Positions 23,847 to 35,222 of a stretch of 64,000 bases of DNA are shown in pieces; the first letter of the stretch is position 1, and every line of letters starts with the position of its first letter. The position numbers were made by a program, and so were the translations under genes. The stretch lies in assembly GCA_905331475.1 (NCBI GenBank), contig CAJNYU010002922.1:1-64000 (forward strand), given 5' to 3'. A model generated the notes under the pieces. The model was not told the DNA's origin, did no database searches, and saw nothing but the letters and a program-made list of their open reading frames with translations. This DNA comes from Rotaria socialis. Taxonomy: Eukaryota > Rotifera > Eurotatoria > Philodinida > Philodinidae.

Positions 23847-26356
23847 CAAGGGAGAAAAGACAGATTCCGTCTATCCGGGATACGGTGACAATCCACACAA
23901 TCCAGAGAATACGGTGGCGATCCATCTGATCCGTACGATACACACGATATATTGCAGATACCGACGATACGAGTTTGTTCCATCAAAAAATTCAAAATAT
24001 ATAGAATAGACGTAATACGAGTACAATCAATCAATGCTGGAGAAAAAGTTCATTCGATTTCAAAGAGTTTTTAATGTTTTTGTTTTTGCCATTTATTTCT
24101 GGTATGAGCACATTTTTTCATAGAATGAAATGGATTTAACCTAAGAGAAATAGCAATTCGATTTGCAGAGTGTCAGCTAAATCTACTTGTTTAATGTTGA
24201 TTCGATCTGTGCAAAATATTTAACCGAGCCAATAGGTATATAAATCGTCTCACACAAGTAAAGACTGAACTTATTTTCAATCGATACTGTTTGACTTTGC
24301 TCACTTTCATATATGCATAGAAAACTAATTTTTAGGATGATGGTACAAAAGTTTTGAAAAAATATCGTTCCGCTATTAAGGTGTTTACATTTTTTGAGAA
24401 CCTAATTGCGAAAAGCTACTCCTTTGGTGATCATGTATATCTACATGCATTTTTCAACAACAATACATTCATTTAACTCGAAATGTTTAACATGAATACA
24501 TTTCAAGTTGATCCATCTATCGTATATATAAATAAGGTCAGATGAATCAAATCTGAATAAATTGATCATTACTGTCAGTTAAACAATGGAATGCTCACTT
24601 TTAGACTTTGTGGATACATGTATCTCATAACTGGATTCTGCTACACAGCTGAAATTCTACTCATAAAAACATCTTGTTGAATACTGTCTTGAGCAGAAAT
24701 TTTGGCTCTTCAGATAGTTTCTATGGCCTATGAGACTGGTCAAAAGAATCAGAATTTTGATCAAAGACATGGTTTTGAAAGGATCGGATCTCCTAAGATG
24801 CTTGATTCGCTGAAATCTGGTTAGTAAAGTTTTAAAAGGAGCTTAGAATAGGATAAAATGATCTTGTCCCTTTCTGTTTCATCGGATGAGATGGGCGCTT
24901 TTCGTATCCCATCGGATATTTTTTCTTGTTTCATAAAAATTCAATTTTTTTCTGTTGAGACATTTTCAACAAGCAGTTCATAGAAACGGTGATTAATAAA
25001 ATGTATTACACCTTCATTGTTCGCCTTTTTTCTTCAAAACATATGTGTTCGTTGCTAATTATTTTCTACTTTTTATCATAGGAAATTGCTTAACCTTTTT
25101 CAGAAGTTTAAATAATGATATCAACAACTGTTTTTTGTGTAGTTCGATATATTTTATAAGCACTTATATTTTTAACATTCTACTGTACAGCTATGACTTT
25201 ATGAATCAGAGACTTGGCTATAAGGAATCCTCAGTTTAAACGAATGTTGAACAGAAATATTTTATTAACCTTCGATTGAAAACAAGCTAATGTGTATACA
25301 GGAGATTCTGGTGGATTATACATAGATCCTAAAGTAATTAATTTCAAAAAAATTCGAAAAGATCTAAAGAAACCAACTAAAATACACCAGGATAGTAAAA
25401 CAAAAGTGTAGTGGTTCTTAACACTAGAAAACTATCAAAAATCATAAGAAACAAATAGTCCATGATAGAAAGGAAAGATGCACGGGAGAGGAGAATCTAT
25501 TACTTTCTCTTGTTTAAACATATGAAAATGAAATCCTCTAATAGAAAAAAATAGATTAAAAATTCCGACTGAACTGATTAAACCCAGATTGCAAGAATGT
25601 CGATGAATTCACTTTTGTATTTATGAAGGTTTGTCAAAATCCTAATACCCTAGATTCTCAGCTTGATTCTTCTCGAAATCAATACGATATATATAATTAG
25701 AATAATAATCTGATGTCCAATCAACCGGTCCCAACGTGCGTGAATAGCATAAACTCATATGATTAAATGAAAATGTCGTAAAAATCGATTCTAGATTTGA
25801 AGTAAATATTTTTAGTAGACGAGCTGTATCATGGAACATATTTTTCCTCCAATTATGAGCACCAATTTTAAAATATGAACTGAACATTATAAAGCAATGC
25901 TAAAATTGGTCTGACATTTTGTAGACTGACCGTTCGAACCTTATTCAAAGATCCTCAACAATAACTGATTTTCTGTAACAAAATATGCTCCGTTTCATGC
26001 AAAAATTCATAGACAAGCTGCACCATGTCAAAATAAATTTTGTCTAGTATAAATCAGTACCTGAGACTCGGCCTAATTTCATAAAATCTTTTGAAAATGA
26101 TGAAAAATCAGCCTGAGAATTTCTGGTATGCCTTGCGATCCTTATTGGAACAAGTTTTTATAAAAATCCTCGTATATTCCCACGGAGATTTTCAGAAAAT
26201 TTCATTATTTTTCTCTTTAGAGGAGTCTTTGGAAGAACCTATAGAAGATTATATACTGATTTCTACTGAATAGTTTTTATTTTACTTTATGAAAGTTTTC
26301 TATTAATTTTCAAGTGAAGTCGAGTACATTTTCAACGGAAAAGGGTCACCTGTGAA

Positions 26357-26526
26357 CAGGGGCCACGCGAAGGACCTAAGACTAGGGGGGGGGGAGGTGT
26401 AAAAGGGTATTTTCTACAAAGTTTAGTGAAAAAAATACAGAAAATTTATTCTTGGTGACGGAAAGAATTGAAATTTTCATTTATTGGGGGATTTACACTC
26501 CCTCACCCCCACTTCCGCGGCCTCTG
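26357..26526. mobile_element. hAT miniature element (MITE), 170 bp, TSD CCTGTGAA/CCTGTGAG
   Basis: Left end CAGGGGCCACGCGAAGGACC and inverted right end CAGAGGCCGCGGAAGTGGGG follow YARNG and are flanked by 8-bp duplications matching 7 of 8 (26349-26356, 26527-26534). Inside is a run of about ten G. Only termini plus about 100 bp remain, typical of a MITE. Confidence 0.75.
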
Positions 26527-27099
26527 CCTGTGAGTATCTTACAATAAGTCACTCAAACATATTCTAGGAGATCCCATGTTAACTCTTGCAGAACATTACG
26601 GTATTTATTATGTACCTCAAAATCACACCAATGGAACTTCTGTTGATAAAGTCTTTTGTGAAATCTGTCCTTGACAGTTTAGTGTTTTCAAGAATTTAGA
26701 GCATTACATTTTTGTCACAGAAAGTGCTCTGTGAAATTCTACTACAGTCAAAATATCAGCTTTCTTGCACGATTTCTTCATGGAATATCTATATTCATAT
26801 ACTATTGCAAAAATGATCATTTTGCTGTGCATCTCTTCGTATTAATGAAGTTATTTTTTACGCTTATTATATGAAGTCAGGGCATGTAAACACTGAGCAG
26901 CTCAAACAAAACGGATTTTTTTTCGTTGGAATGTATCTGCTATAAAAACCAAGCAAATCTGTTCATTTGAGGATAGCGTTCTCACCAATATGTGCATACT
27001 TTGGGAACTAAGCAGTATGTTTGTCAACAATTTACGTCAAGAGTGTTAAAAATTTTATTTCTACTACATATTTCAAAATAAAACAACTGTAACAACTTT

Positions 27100-28970
27100 C
27101 CCATGTAAAACAATTTACACGAAAAATCAACATATTCTTGTTTATAATCGATTCGCACCACAAATAATTGATGAAACTCGGATAATTATGATTTTTTTCT
27201 GATTGAATTGAAGATATTAATCGATTTTTTTAAAAGTTAATTAAGAATCAAAGATTTTTCACCAATAATAATCGATTTTTTTACTTTAATCGCATAACAT
27301 CGATTAAAGCGACTATAATCGATTGCCTGTGATTTTTATTAATCAATTAGAATCGATTTTGAGTAATAATCGATTGTCATCAGTATTTTATTATTTTTCT
27401 CGCTTAAAATCCACAAAAATTGATTTGTTTCGCGAATCGATTATAATCATTGAGATTTAGATTCATTTAAAATAAACTCCTAGTACTAATAATATATTAG
27501 GATCAATTTTGCTTTTGAATATATTATAGCGAACCGAGTTTTATGCAGGTTAAAATAGCAAAATTGAAAATCCAATTAGGAGTTATTCAATTTTTTCAAT
27601 AGAATAGTTTACGAAAATCAAGCAAAACTAATCCTAGACTGAAAAAACCTGTTTTGAGAATTCCCACGATCAGAAGTCACTTATTTATTGATTTTTCGTA
27701 ATTATTAAGGAAGTGTTTGAAGAAAATCATTTGTAATGATTTTTTATGATTATGTTGCATTATAAAAGTTAAAGTTAAAGTCATCATAGTAATTTTAAGA
27801 TTGTTCATTTCAGCAGAGTAAAATCAATCACTGTTTAAATCTTTCGTAAAAATATGATATCTGGAAAATTTAGAAAGATAGATTATTACTTCAGTACTTG
27901 GCAATGAACGGCATGCACAGGCAATTCTACATCAGTAACTATCATCTTTGTTATTCAAAAAATGATGTCACAACCTATCTAGACTCGATATATGTAAGAA
28001 CAAGTCACAACCTTAGATACTGAGCTCGATTTCTTTACGCACATGAAAAACACGATCTCAACATATATGACCTGGTTTGAATTTAGAACAATGATTGAAT
28101 TGTCTCGAAAATAGCATCGAAAATCTGATGTAATACACGATAGCCAGAAACATCAAACCCCTTTCAAAGAAAAAAGTAACACTCTTTACAGTACTTACCA
28201 TAAAAATAATTGATTTCACAAAACCTCCACATTCCTAGATTATAATACGGGTTTCCTTTTAATATAAAGTCGAGTTGTTTTTTCGTTATTTCTTCCTTTC
28301 GCTTCAAAACGAATATTAAGGATAAATTTTGTTTTCAAACCAAATCATTTTTTTGTTTTGCTCCATTGATTCAAATGGAATATGTTCAGACTTGTTTTTC
28401 GTTTTGATACCGGTTGTTTTCATTGATTTCTTTCTTTTTCTCGGAGAGGAGATTCACCAGTTCGTTTAGCAGAAAATAAGGAAATAGAAGTTTATTTTGT
28501 TGCCAAAGTAAAAATTCTGAATAATGAAATTTAGAGAATACTAATGAATTCTTGAGAAAGTACTTTCAGAAAAGTAAAAATAAGTCTAATCTTGCTAATT
28601 GTAAATCAGCGTTACTGGAAGCAATTGATGAGATGCTATTATGTGCCTAATGTCGATCTCAAACCATCACAGCTACTTTTGAATCAGCTGTTATTCGATT
28701 TGTGATTGATTAAAGACAGATAAAAATCAACTGAAATTTGTTGTAAGCTGTAGTATTGGGAAACAACTGTTGCATCGATTATAACCGATTTTAGCTAATT
28801 TAAATCGATTATCATCATACACCTTTTAATCGATTACTGATTCAATAGGAATTGATTACAATCAGTCTTAATCGATAATAATCTATCAGTACAGCGAGAT
28901 AACTGCTTTCTCCGATTATAGCTAATTATAATCGATTTTAATCTGATTTTATCTCTATTTTTTACATGGG
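27100..28970. mobile_element. Non-autonomous element with AATCGATT subterminal arrays, 1871 bp
   Basis: The ends are CCCATGTAAAACAATTTACA and, inverted, CCCATGTAAAAAATAGAGAT. The 11 terminal bases are identical and TTT flanks both sides, a possible 3-bp target duplication. About 300 bp inside the left end (27146-27440) and 200 bp inside the right end (28770-28945) are crowded with TAATCGATT/AATCGATTA words; the middle has few. This layout mirrors binding-site arrays in other DNA transposons. No transposase ORF. I cannot assign a superfamily. Confidence 0.6.
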
Positions 28971-29240
28971 TTTGATTGAAGACAAATTCAGTGATGTGGC
29001 ATGAATATTGACTATTAGAACGGCATAAATGAACTTCTACCTGTGGTACTCAGTAATTTTTACGTCACCGTTTTTATTCAAGAAAAAAAAATCGGATTCG
29101 TGAATACGTCATTTCACTTTTAGATCCTTTCTATTTTCATGATATTCTCGTATCCGGGATACGGTGGCAATCCGTACGATCCATACTATCCATACAATTC
29201 AGAAGATCCCACAATCCCGCGATTCGCTTTTCCGCCCTTG

Positions 29241-30709
29241 TTCTTTCTCCACAACATGTGAACTAGTTAATTCGTGACGCCATTGAACTTCGACGTGTAT
29301 GTTTTTCTTCTTGATATTCATTCATAAATATTTATGAATAAGCTTTCAGGACAAATTTTTTTCTTATAGATCATTTTCAGTAGATATTTAATAAACATAG
29401 AAAAAATTCATTTGATTAACTAGTTTTCGTCAGCCAATTAAGAAAAATTATAATTATAATGGAGTCATTCAAAATGAACTTCCGGTTTTTTTTCGCTGAA
29501 TTTCAATTACTTCCTTCTGTCTTGTATTGATTGATCTGTCAGTAATTCTCATTATACTTTATAACTGTGTGTTTCTTTTTTCCTTTTTTTTTGGTTGACT
29601 TATAAGCAAGAATCATTATGCACGAGTGATAATTTCTTTACGAAATAATCTATGGCAGATCTATATTTGAAATGGAAGACTTGGTAAGACTTAAATACCT
29701 TGATCAATTTTAGTTAGTGAGTCGACTAGATATTTACTCGGTGATGTATTAAACGAAACATTTTATAGAAGTCGAAAATTTGCAATTTGCAAAATTATTA
29801 CTATGCAATTAATTACGTCTGTATACAATACCGACTACACTTAGTGACTCTATTTTAAGATTGATGTCTTGAAAAGAAAGATTTCTTTTCTACTCAAAAC
29901 TATTAAAAGATTGGTAATAAAATCTTTATGTTTTATTCTTTATTCAATGAACTAAAAAGGAGCTTTTATCTTCATCTATTATAAAAAAACCAAGTTGAAT
30001 TTGCTTATTTTTAATTAAATTTAAAACTTTTATGAACAGAAAATAAATTTCGAAGATTTTCTCTTATAACCAATAGAAATATTTTTTTAAGAGAGAACTT
30101 TCACTATAAAAGAAATAAAGAAGCCATTTTATATCGCTCTATATTTTTAAGACTTCCTTTCAGGTGAAAAATGAGTTTTCATCATGCTTCAATAAGTATT
30201 AAGAAGGTTCAATTATTTAGAGAATACAATAGAATCTTCTTTTTAATTTACATTTATCTTCTAAGGATTATATATATTCTATTAAAATTCTTATTAACTA
30301 ACTTGAGCCATATATAAACCATAAAGAATTAACGTGAGTAATTTCTAATATTCATTTTAAATTAAAAAGAATCAATTTCTCTTTGTGTGTGATTATAGAA
30401 AAAGTACTATTAAAAACCTAGAAGAGTCTATAGACTATAGACTGTTAACAAAAATAACAAAAACAACAAATACAGTAGCAGATGTTTATTAGCTTAGATT
30501 TCCTTTGTAAGAAAACTGTTCGTATATTAGATGTTATTAAAACACCAGAAAAATTTAAAAAGCAACTAAGATTATTTTACTTTCAATCATTCGTATAGAT
30601 ATTCTTTTGATTTTTTAACATAATCACAATAAAATATGTTTTCTATTCGAACACTAATCGTTTGTGTATTTTTTTTTACGAATAAATTTTTCTTGTATTT
30701 GCTTTCTAG
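29241..30709. other. Upstream region of the GPCR gene, no other gene seen
   Basis: AT-rich. A splice-acceptor-like GCTTTCTAG directly abuts the GPCR ATG, so a 5' untranslated exon may lie in this stretch. Confidence 0.5.
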
Positions 30710-32029
30710 ATGAGTAATTCATCATTACATAATGTTTTTATTTGGGGTCAAAAAGAACTTGATGACTTATGGAATTCTATCAATCGATCTCCATCGGATC
30801 CTTCTTCGTTTTGGATCTCATTAGCAAGCTTTATATTTGCTGTTTTAGGTTCTTTAAGTAATTTAATGTCGGTTGTCGTTTTATTAAAATTAAGTACACA
30901 CTTATCAACATTCATCTATTTAACTAGCCTATCACTATCTGATATGATAACATGTATAACAGTGATGTTAATACTTATAATCGAATTTTTGGTTCAAACT
31001 CGACAAAGTACCTCAGTAACGATACTTCTTCGTAGAATTGAAATTATATCTGGAGCTTTAGCTGCTGCTAGCCGAGTTTTATCATTTTGGATATCAACAG
31101 GAGTTACAATTGATAGATATATATTAATTTGTTATCCAGTTTATGGGAAAATATTTTGTACGCTAAACAGAGCAAAATATGTTTCAAGAACATTATTCAT
31201 AATTGCATGTATTTATTCGATTCCACTATTATTTGAATATGAAGTTATAAGAATGCCAACTGTTTATCAAATGGTTCATATTGATAATGAATCAGCAGCA
31301 GCAACAAATGATGAAAAACTTGATAAGAATAGTATGCTTGTTACCAAAGGTTATACTGATTTAGCTAAACGAAGAGCATATCGTTGGGCTTATCTATTTT
31401 TTAATGCAATATTTGTTTATACATTACCAACATTCATAATCATCTTTTGCAATGTACAATTAATTGGTGCTTTAAAGCGTCGTAAATCTCGTACTAAAGG
31501 TGTAAGAAAAAAACATCATTCGAGTCATCCGGAAAAATCTATTCATCAAACTCGTCGTTTTCACCATTCAAAATATTCCATAACAATAATGGTTATTGCT
31601 ATGGTATTAGCATTATTATTATGTCGAAGTCCAACTATTGTTCTTTGGATTTTATGGTCATTTGAATTAACCATAAAAGCTTTCTTTAATTCATCATCAA
31701 GTTCATTTGTTAGACGTTTTCATAGTGTAGCAAATTTAATTGCTATTATAAATGCAGCAACAAACTTTATTCCATATTGTGTATTTGGTGAATTATTTCG
31801 TGCCGAATGTTTAACCATTTATTGTTGTCGAAAGCCAACCAGTGCACAATTAGCGAAGAAAGCAAAATTAGAACATGAAAGAAAAATTCGTCATTCGAAA
31901 AAACACGGAAAAATTAAAGTAACTACTAATCAACAGCGAACCACTGATTTTGAAATAGATTATTTAAATACAATTTCATCTATAAATTCTGATTCAGTAA
32001 GCGGAATAAATACATCATGTAATGATTAA
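30710..32029 (+). CDS. Rhodopsin-family neuropeptide GPCR, FMRFamide-receptor-like, intronless CDS
   Basis: A 439-aa seven-helix receptor in the plasma membrane; the ligand is unknown. TM1 includes FAVLGSLSNLMSVVVLL (GxxxN), TM2 LTSLSLSDM, and TM3 ends GVTIDRYILICYP with an intact DRY motif. TM5 includes LPTFIIIFCNVQLIGALKRR; a Lys/Arg/His-rich third loop follows. TM6 has LALLLCRSP in place of CWLP, and TM7 has NAATNFIPYCVFGELFR. CxSP in TM6 and NFIxYCxFGxxFR in TM7 are typical of invertebrate FMRFamide-like and related peptide receptors. The Cys usual at the top of TM3 (position 3.25) is Glu here, and the second outer loop has no Cys, so the standard disulfide is missing. The C-terminal tail is Lys-rich, then Ser-rich. 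Confidence 0.85.
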   Translation: MSNSSLHNVFIWGQKELDDLWNSINRSPSDPSSFWISLASFIFAVLGSLSNLMSVVVLLKLSTHLSTFIYLTSLSLSDMITCITVMLILIIEFLVQTRQSTSVTILLRRIEIISGALAAASRVLSFWISTGVTIDRYILICYPVYGKIFCTLNRAKYVSRTLFIIACIYSIPLLFEYEVIRMPTVYQMVHIDNESAAATNDEKLDKNSMLVTKGYTDLAKRRAYRWAYLFFNAIFVYTLPTFIIIFCNVQLIGALKRRKSRTKGVRKKHHSSHPEKSIHQTRRFHHSKYSITIMVIAMVLALLLCRSPTIVLWILWSFELTIKAFFNSSSSSFVRRFHSVANLIAIINAATNFIPYCVFGELFRAECLTIYCCRKPTSAQLAKKAKLEHERKIRHSKKHGKIKVTTNQQRTTDFEIDYLNTISSINSDSVSGINTSCND

Positions 32030-32932
32030 GCCATTCAACTAGTATTTTAAAATTATTGGTATGTCTGTTAATTTAAGCTGAAAATATAAAATAACCATTA
32101 AGAATTTTATTTTATTTTATGTTGTTTTATTTTAATTTAAATTGATGTTGTAATAAATTCAAATAAAAATTTTTCTTAAAACTTATATTTTATATAAATT
32201 ACTATGCATGTTTTCAAGATATACTTAGTATGATTAATAATAAGTTAGTTGAATTGTAAATGTTTAGAATTTCGATTGACTATATTTTTATCTTTCTAAA
32301 CAAATCATTTTCAAAATAAAAATCAACGATTAAAACTATGAAAAACTAATATTTTTATTCATTTAAATACTGTTTAGATTTTACTCAAATTATTTCATTT
32401 AATTGAAATTTGTTTTGCTGATCATTATCTTGATTTTTCAACGTTGCAATGGTTAGAATTTTTTTGGAGTATGATTGTTCAAGGTACTATAATTCATAAA
32501 GTAGTTATATGTTAACGAAAGATTAGATTCATCATGATTTAGTTAGTGTTTAACTCGAGCTTAAAGAATGATTTTCTAAAAAAAGATGTAATTTTCAATA
32601 AAAATGAATAGCTTCATCGTCATTAAAAAAATATATGATGCTTATGAGAAACGACATTTTTAATGCTTTCAGCGCTACATCATCTGACGTTTTTTCTTAT
32701 TATTATTAATGCTTACTTTCTTATAATGAGTTTGAAGGAAAGGATGTGTAACATGATTTTATTCAACAACATTTTCGCCTTAAGCTTAGATGTTACTATA
32801 AATGTTTTCATCTCACTAAAAAAAAAAGAACATCATCAAATAAACGTTTATAATTATGAAATGAAGGTCGTCTGCCCTTTTCTTCACGGAACTATATAAT
32901 TTGTTTTCAATTTGAAAATTTTTACAAAAAAC
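32030..32932. other. Convergent intergenic region with AATAAA signals
   Basis: Between the GPCR (+) and MFS transporter (-) stops. AATAAA at 32152-32157 and 32162-32167 are likely poly(A) signals of the GPCR. The ORF 32663-32899 has no support. Confidence 0.5.
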
Positions 32933-35222
32933 TTAAACACGAATCGATGATTCTATACTCATAGGTATTTCAATTGATTTTCTTTTCTGCGTCTGATAAA
33001 ATGTATATAATGGAATAGTTCCCACAACGAGACCACCAAATATCATAATTACACCAACAAGTGCGAATGGTATTATCCAACTTTGTGTTTTATCCTTTAG
33101 CAAACCTATTTGAAGCATTCTAAATAAACACAAAAACACATCAATTATCTATATGTTCTACTTACCAAGTAATGGATAACCAAATAGAGATGTTAATCCA
33201 CTAACAAACAAACTAAAAGCATAAGCCACAGGATAACGATGCATGCCAACGATTTCTATCATAATAATATTACCAAGTGCATTTGGAGCAGCAAGGAAGA
33301 AAGCATGAATAGCAAAAATTATGCATAAACCAATAATCCCATAAGATCCAATTAATGGAGTTATACTAAGTGTTAAACCAGCAATAACAGATGTGCATGT
33401 CCATAGAATAAACGGGTCAATGCATTCAATGTCACCCAAATATCTTTGGAGAAATACAAGATGTATATGACAAGAAATTTTTTATCTTCATACCCGAAAA
33501 ATAATTGTCCTATTAGATCAGCCACACCTATTATAGAAATTAATAATGTTGATCGTTGTTCTGAATACCCGGATGATTGAAGTAGACCGATGAGAAATAG
33601 AAAATTTGTTTCATCCAGTGACCAAACAAGAATTATCGAAATAGTTAACACACGAAAGATCTTAATATTAAGTAAAGAATAAATTTCTGAGATGATTTTA
33701 CAATGAAAATATTCATTATCTTTCGTTGAATTTAATTTAATTTGTGTGCGTTCTTGTTGTTGCAATGTACTAATTTGTTTGTAAATGGCATTATCAACCG
33801 TACGAGCTTCGTATGCAGCAGTCAATGTTGATAAGCGATTGTGATCATTGTGAGGAATTAATGAACGTGAACTAGTATTCATTGATTGAAGTGTATGAGA
33901 TTCAATTATGATGGGTAATGAGTTTATTGAGCTGACAAAAGAAATCAGTTGATTTAATAGTTCAATAATTAAAGCTAACAAATTTTCAAAAAAATTATAT
34001 TATGGAAATTCTTTATTAAATTTTACTATTCATTATCAACGTAGAATAGAAATAAATAGGATCAAACCGAAACAGCAAACATAGTGGGGCAGTTCATAGT
34101 TCTCGAATTTCGATCATTTAAAGTACATCTTCAATATATTTCATGCTACTAATAGCCACATTTAGTCAATGAAATAAACCAAATCAATTTTAAAAAGAAA
34201 ACATTCTATTCAATTAGCCAAAAACTCATTTCTTTAAGATAATAATTTCTTTCTTTCGATGATTTCTACGAACCTATTTGATATATCTACATGATTCGAT
34301 TTAAATCCTTCTAAAATAGTAGGTGTGTTAACTATCAATGTATCTTGATTATGATATTGTGGACACAGTGATGATATACGTTTGCGTTGTTGTTGTTGTT
34401 TCTGATAATGAACAGAAGTTGGTAAAAGAGATATTCGTCGACTATATATTAATCCACCATTGGATAGGTTAGAGTGACGTCTCATAACTATAGAACATCC
34501 TCCTTCATTTTCTGTTCTTGTTACATCGGATTCATTTTCAAGTATTGTAATAGTTTCATCTTCAATACTGATGACACTTTGACCGAAGAGGGCACCGGCT
34601 AGACCAATACTTAACCATAAACAACTTCCTAAAAGTGTTGCTCCATGAAGACCATATGATTCAAGAAGATATTGAAGTAGAAAAGGAATTCCGAACATTC
34701 CAATCGATGCACCACTTACAGCTGAGGCAGTTGCTAATGAAACACGATTAAAGTGAAAATAAGGCGGAATGGCCAAAACGGCCTAGAACAAAATCTACGA
34801 AAATTGTTTTTCTATACTAAACTTACAGGTACAAGCATAAAAGCTTCACCAGCACCAACAAGAGCTCCATAGCATAAACAATAAGCCCAATAATATCCAA
34901 TCACAGCTGCTAATATCGAACCAATCGCTGAAATAAAAGCTCCAGACATTATTGTCCATCGCACCCCATACTTCATCGTCAATACACTGGCAAAGACGCT
35001 CAATGCAGACATGGTAGCTATTTGTATAGAACCTGGCAGAGTCGATTTAAATGATGATAATTGATAAGTATTTTTGAGTGCGTCTTCGAAAATGCCAGTT
35101 GAAGAAATAAATCCCCATGTAATAGCATTAACATAGAATGAAGCAGTACATATCACGAAACGCCAACGTAGCCTAGTCAAATCAACACTATCATGCGATG
35201 AATATGATAGTTTGATAGGCAT
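32933..35222 (-). CDS. SLC16 (monocarboxylate transporter)-like MFS protein, 5 exons
   Basis: Exons 34827-35222, 34274-34782, 33494-33931, 33166-33443 and 32933-33105 close in frame to 597 aa. There are twelve predicted helices in two groups of six, split by a long cytosolic loop (VISIEDETITILENES to roughly the RTQIKLNS region) rich in Ser, Gln and Arg. Family cues: GIFEDALKNTYQLSSFKSTL after helix 1, YFHFNRVSLATASAVSGASI, FLLQYLLESYGLHGATLL, and LISIIGVADLIGQLFFG in the second half, matching MCT patterns. The canonical MCT opening D-G-G-W-G-W is replaced by a segment around LTRLRWRFVICTAS, so the substrate may differ from lactate/pyruvate. The start is ATG 35222; an upstream GTG is ignored. 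Same strand as the Ly6 gene upstream. Confidence 0.85.

Larger units (their letters stand above)
23847..29240. mobile_element. Candidate large hAT-like element (5.4 kb) hosting later insertions
   Basis: Left end CAAGGGAGAAAAGACAGATT resembles the inverted right end CAAGGGCGGAAAAGCGAATC. Both start with a YARNG-compatible CAAGG and are flanked by TCCTTTCC and TTCTTTCT (6 of 8). Just inside both ends is the same block ATCCGGGATACGGTG.CAATC with CGATCC words (23872-23930 and 29153-29200). I found no transposase; inner ORFs (for example 25642-25887) are unrecognised. Boundaries are tentative; the pair could instead be two copies of a dispersed repeat. Confidence 0.4.

Noticed and set aside
25642..25887. 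ORF within the 24-26 kb interior as a transposon gene
   Set aside because: No recognisable motif and no continuation in neighbouring frames.
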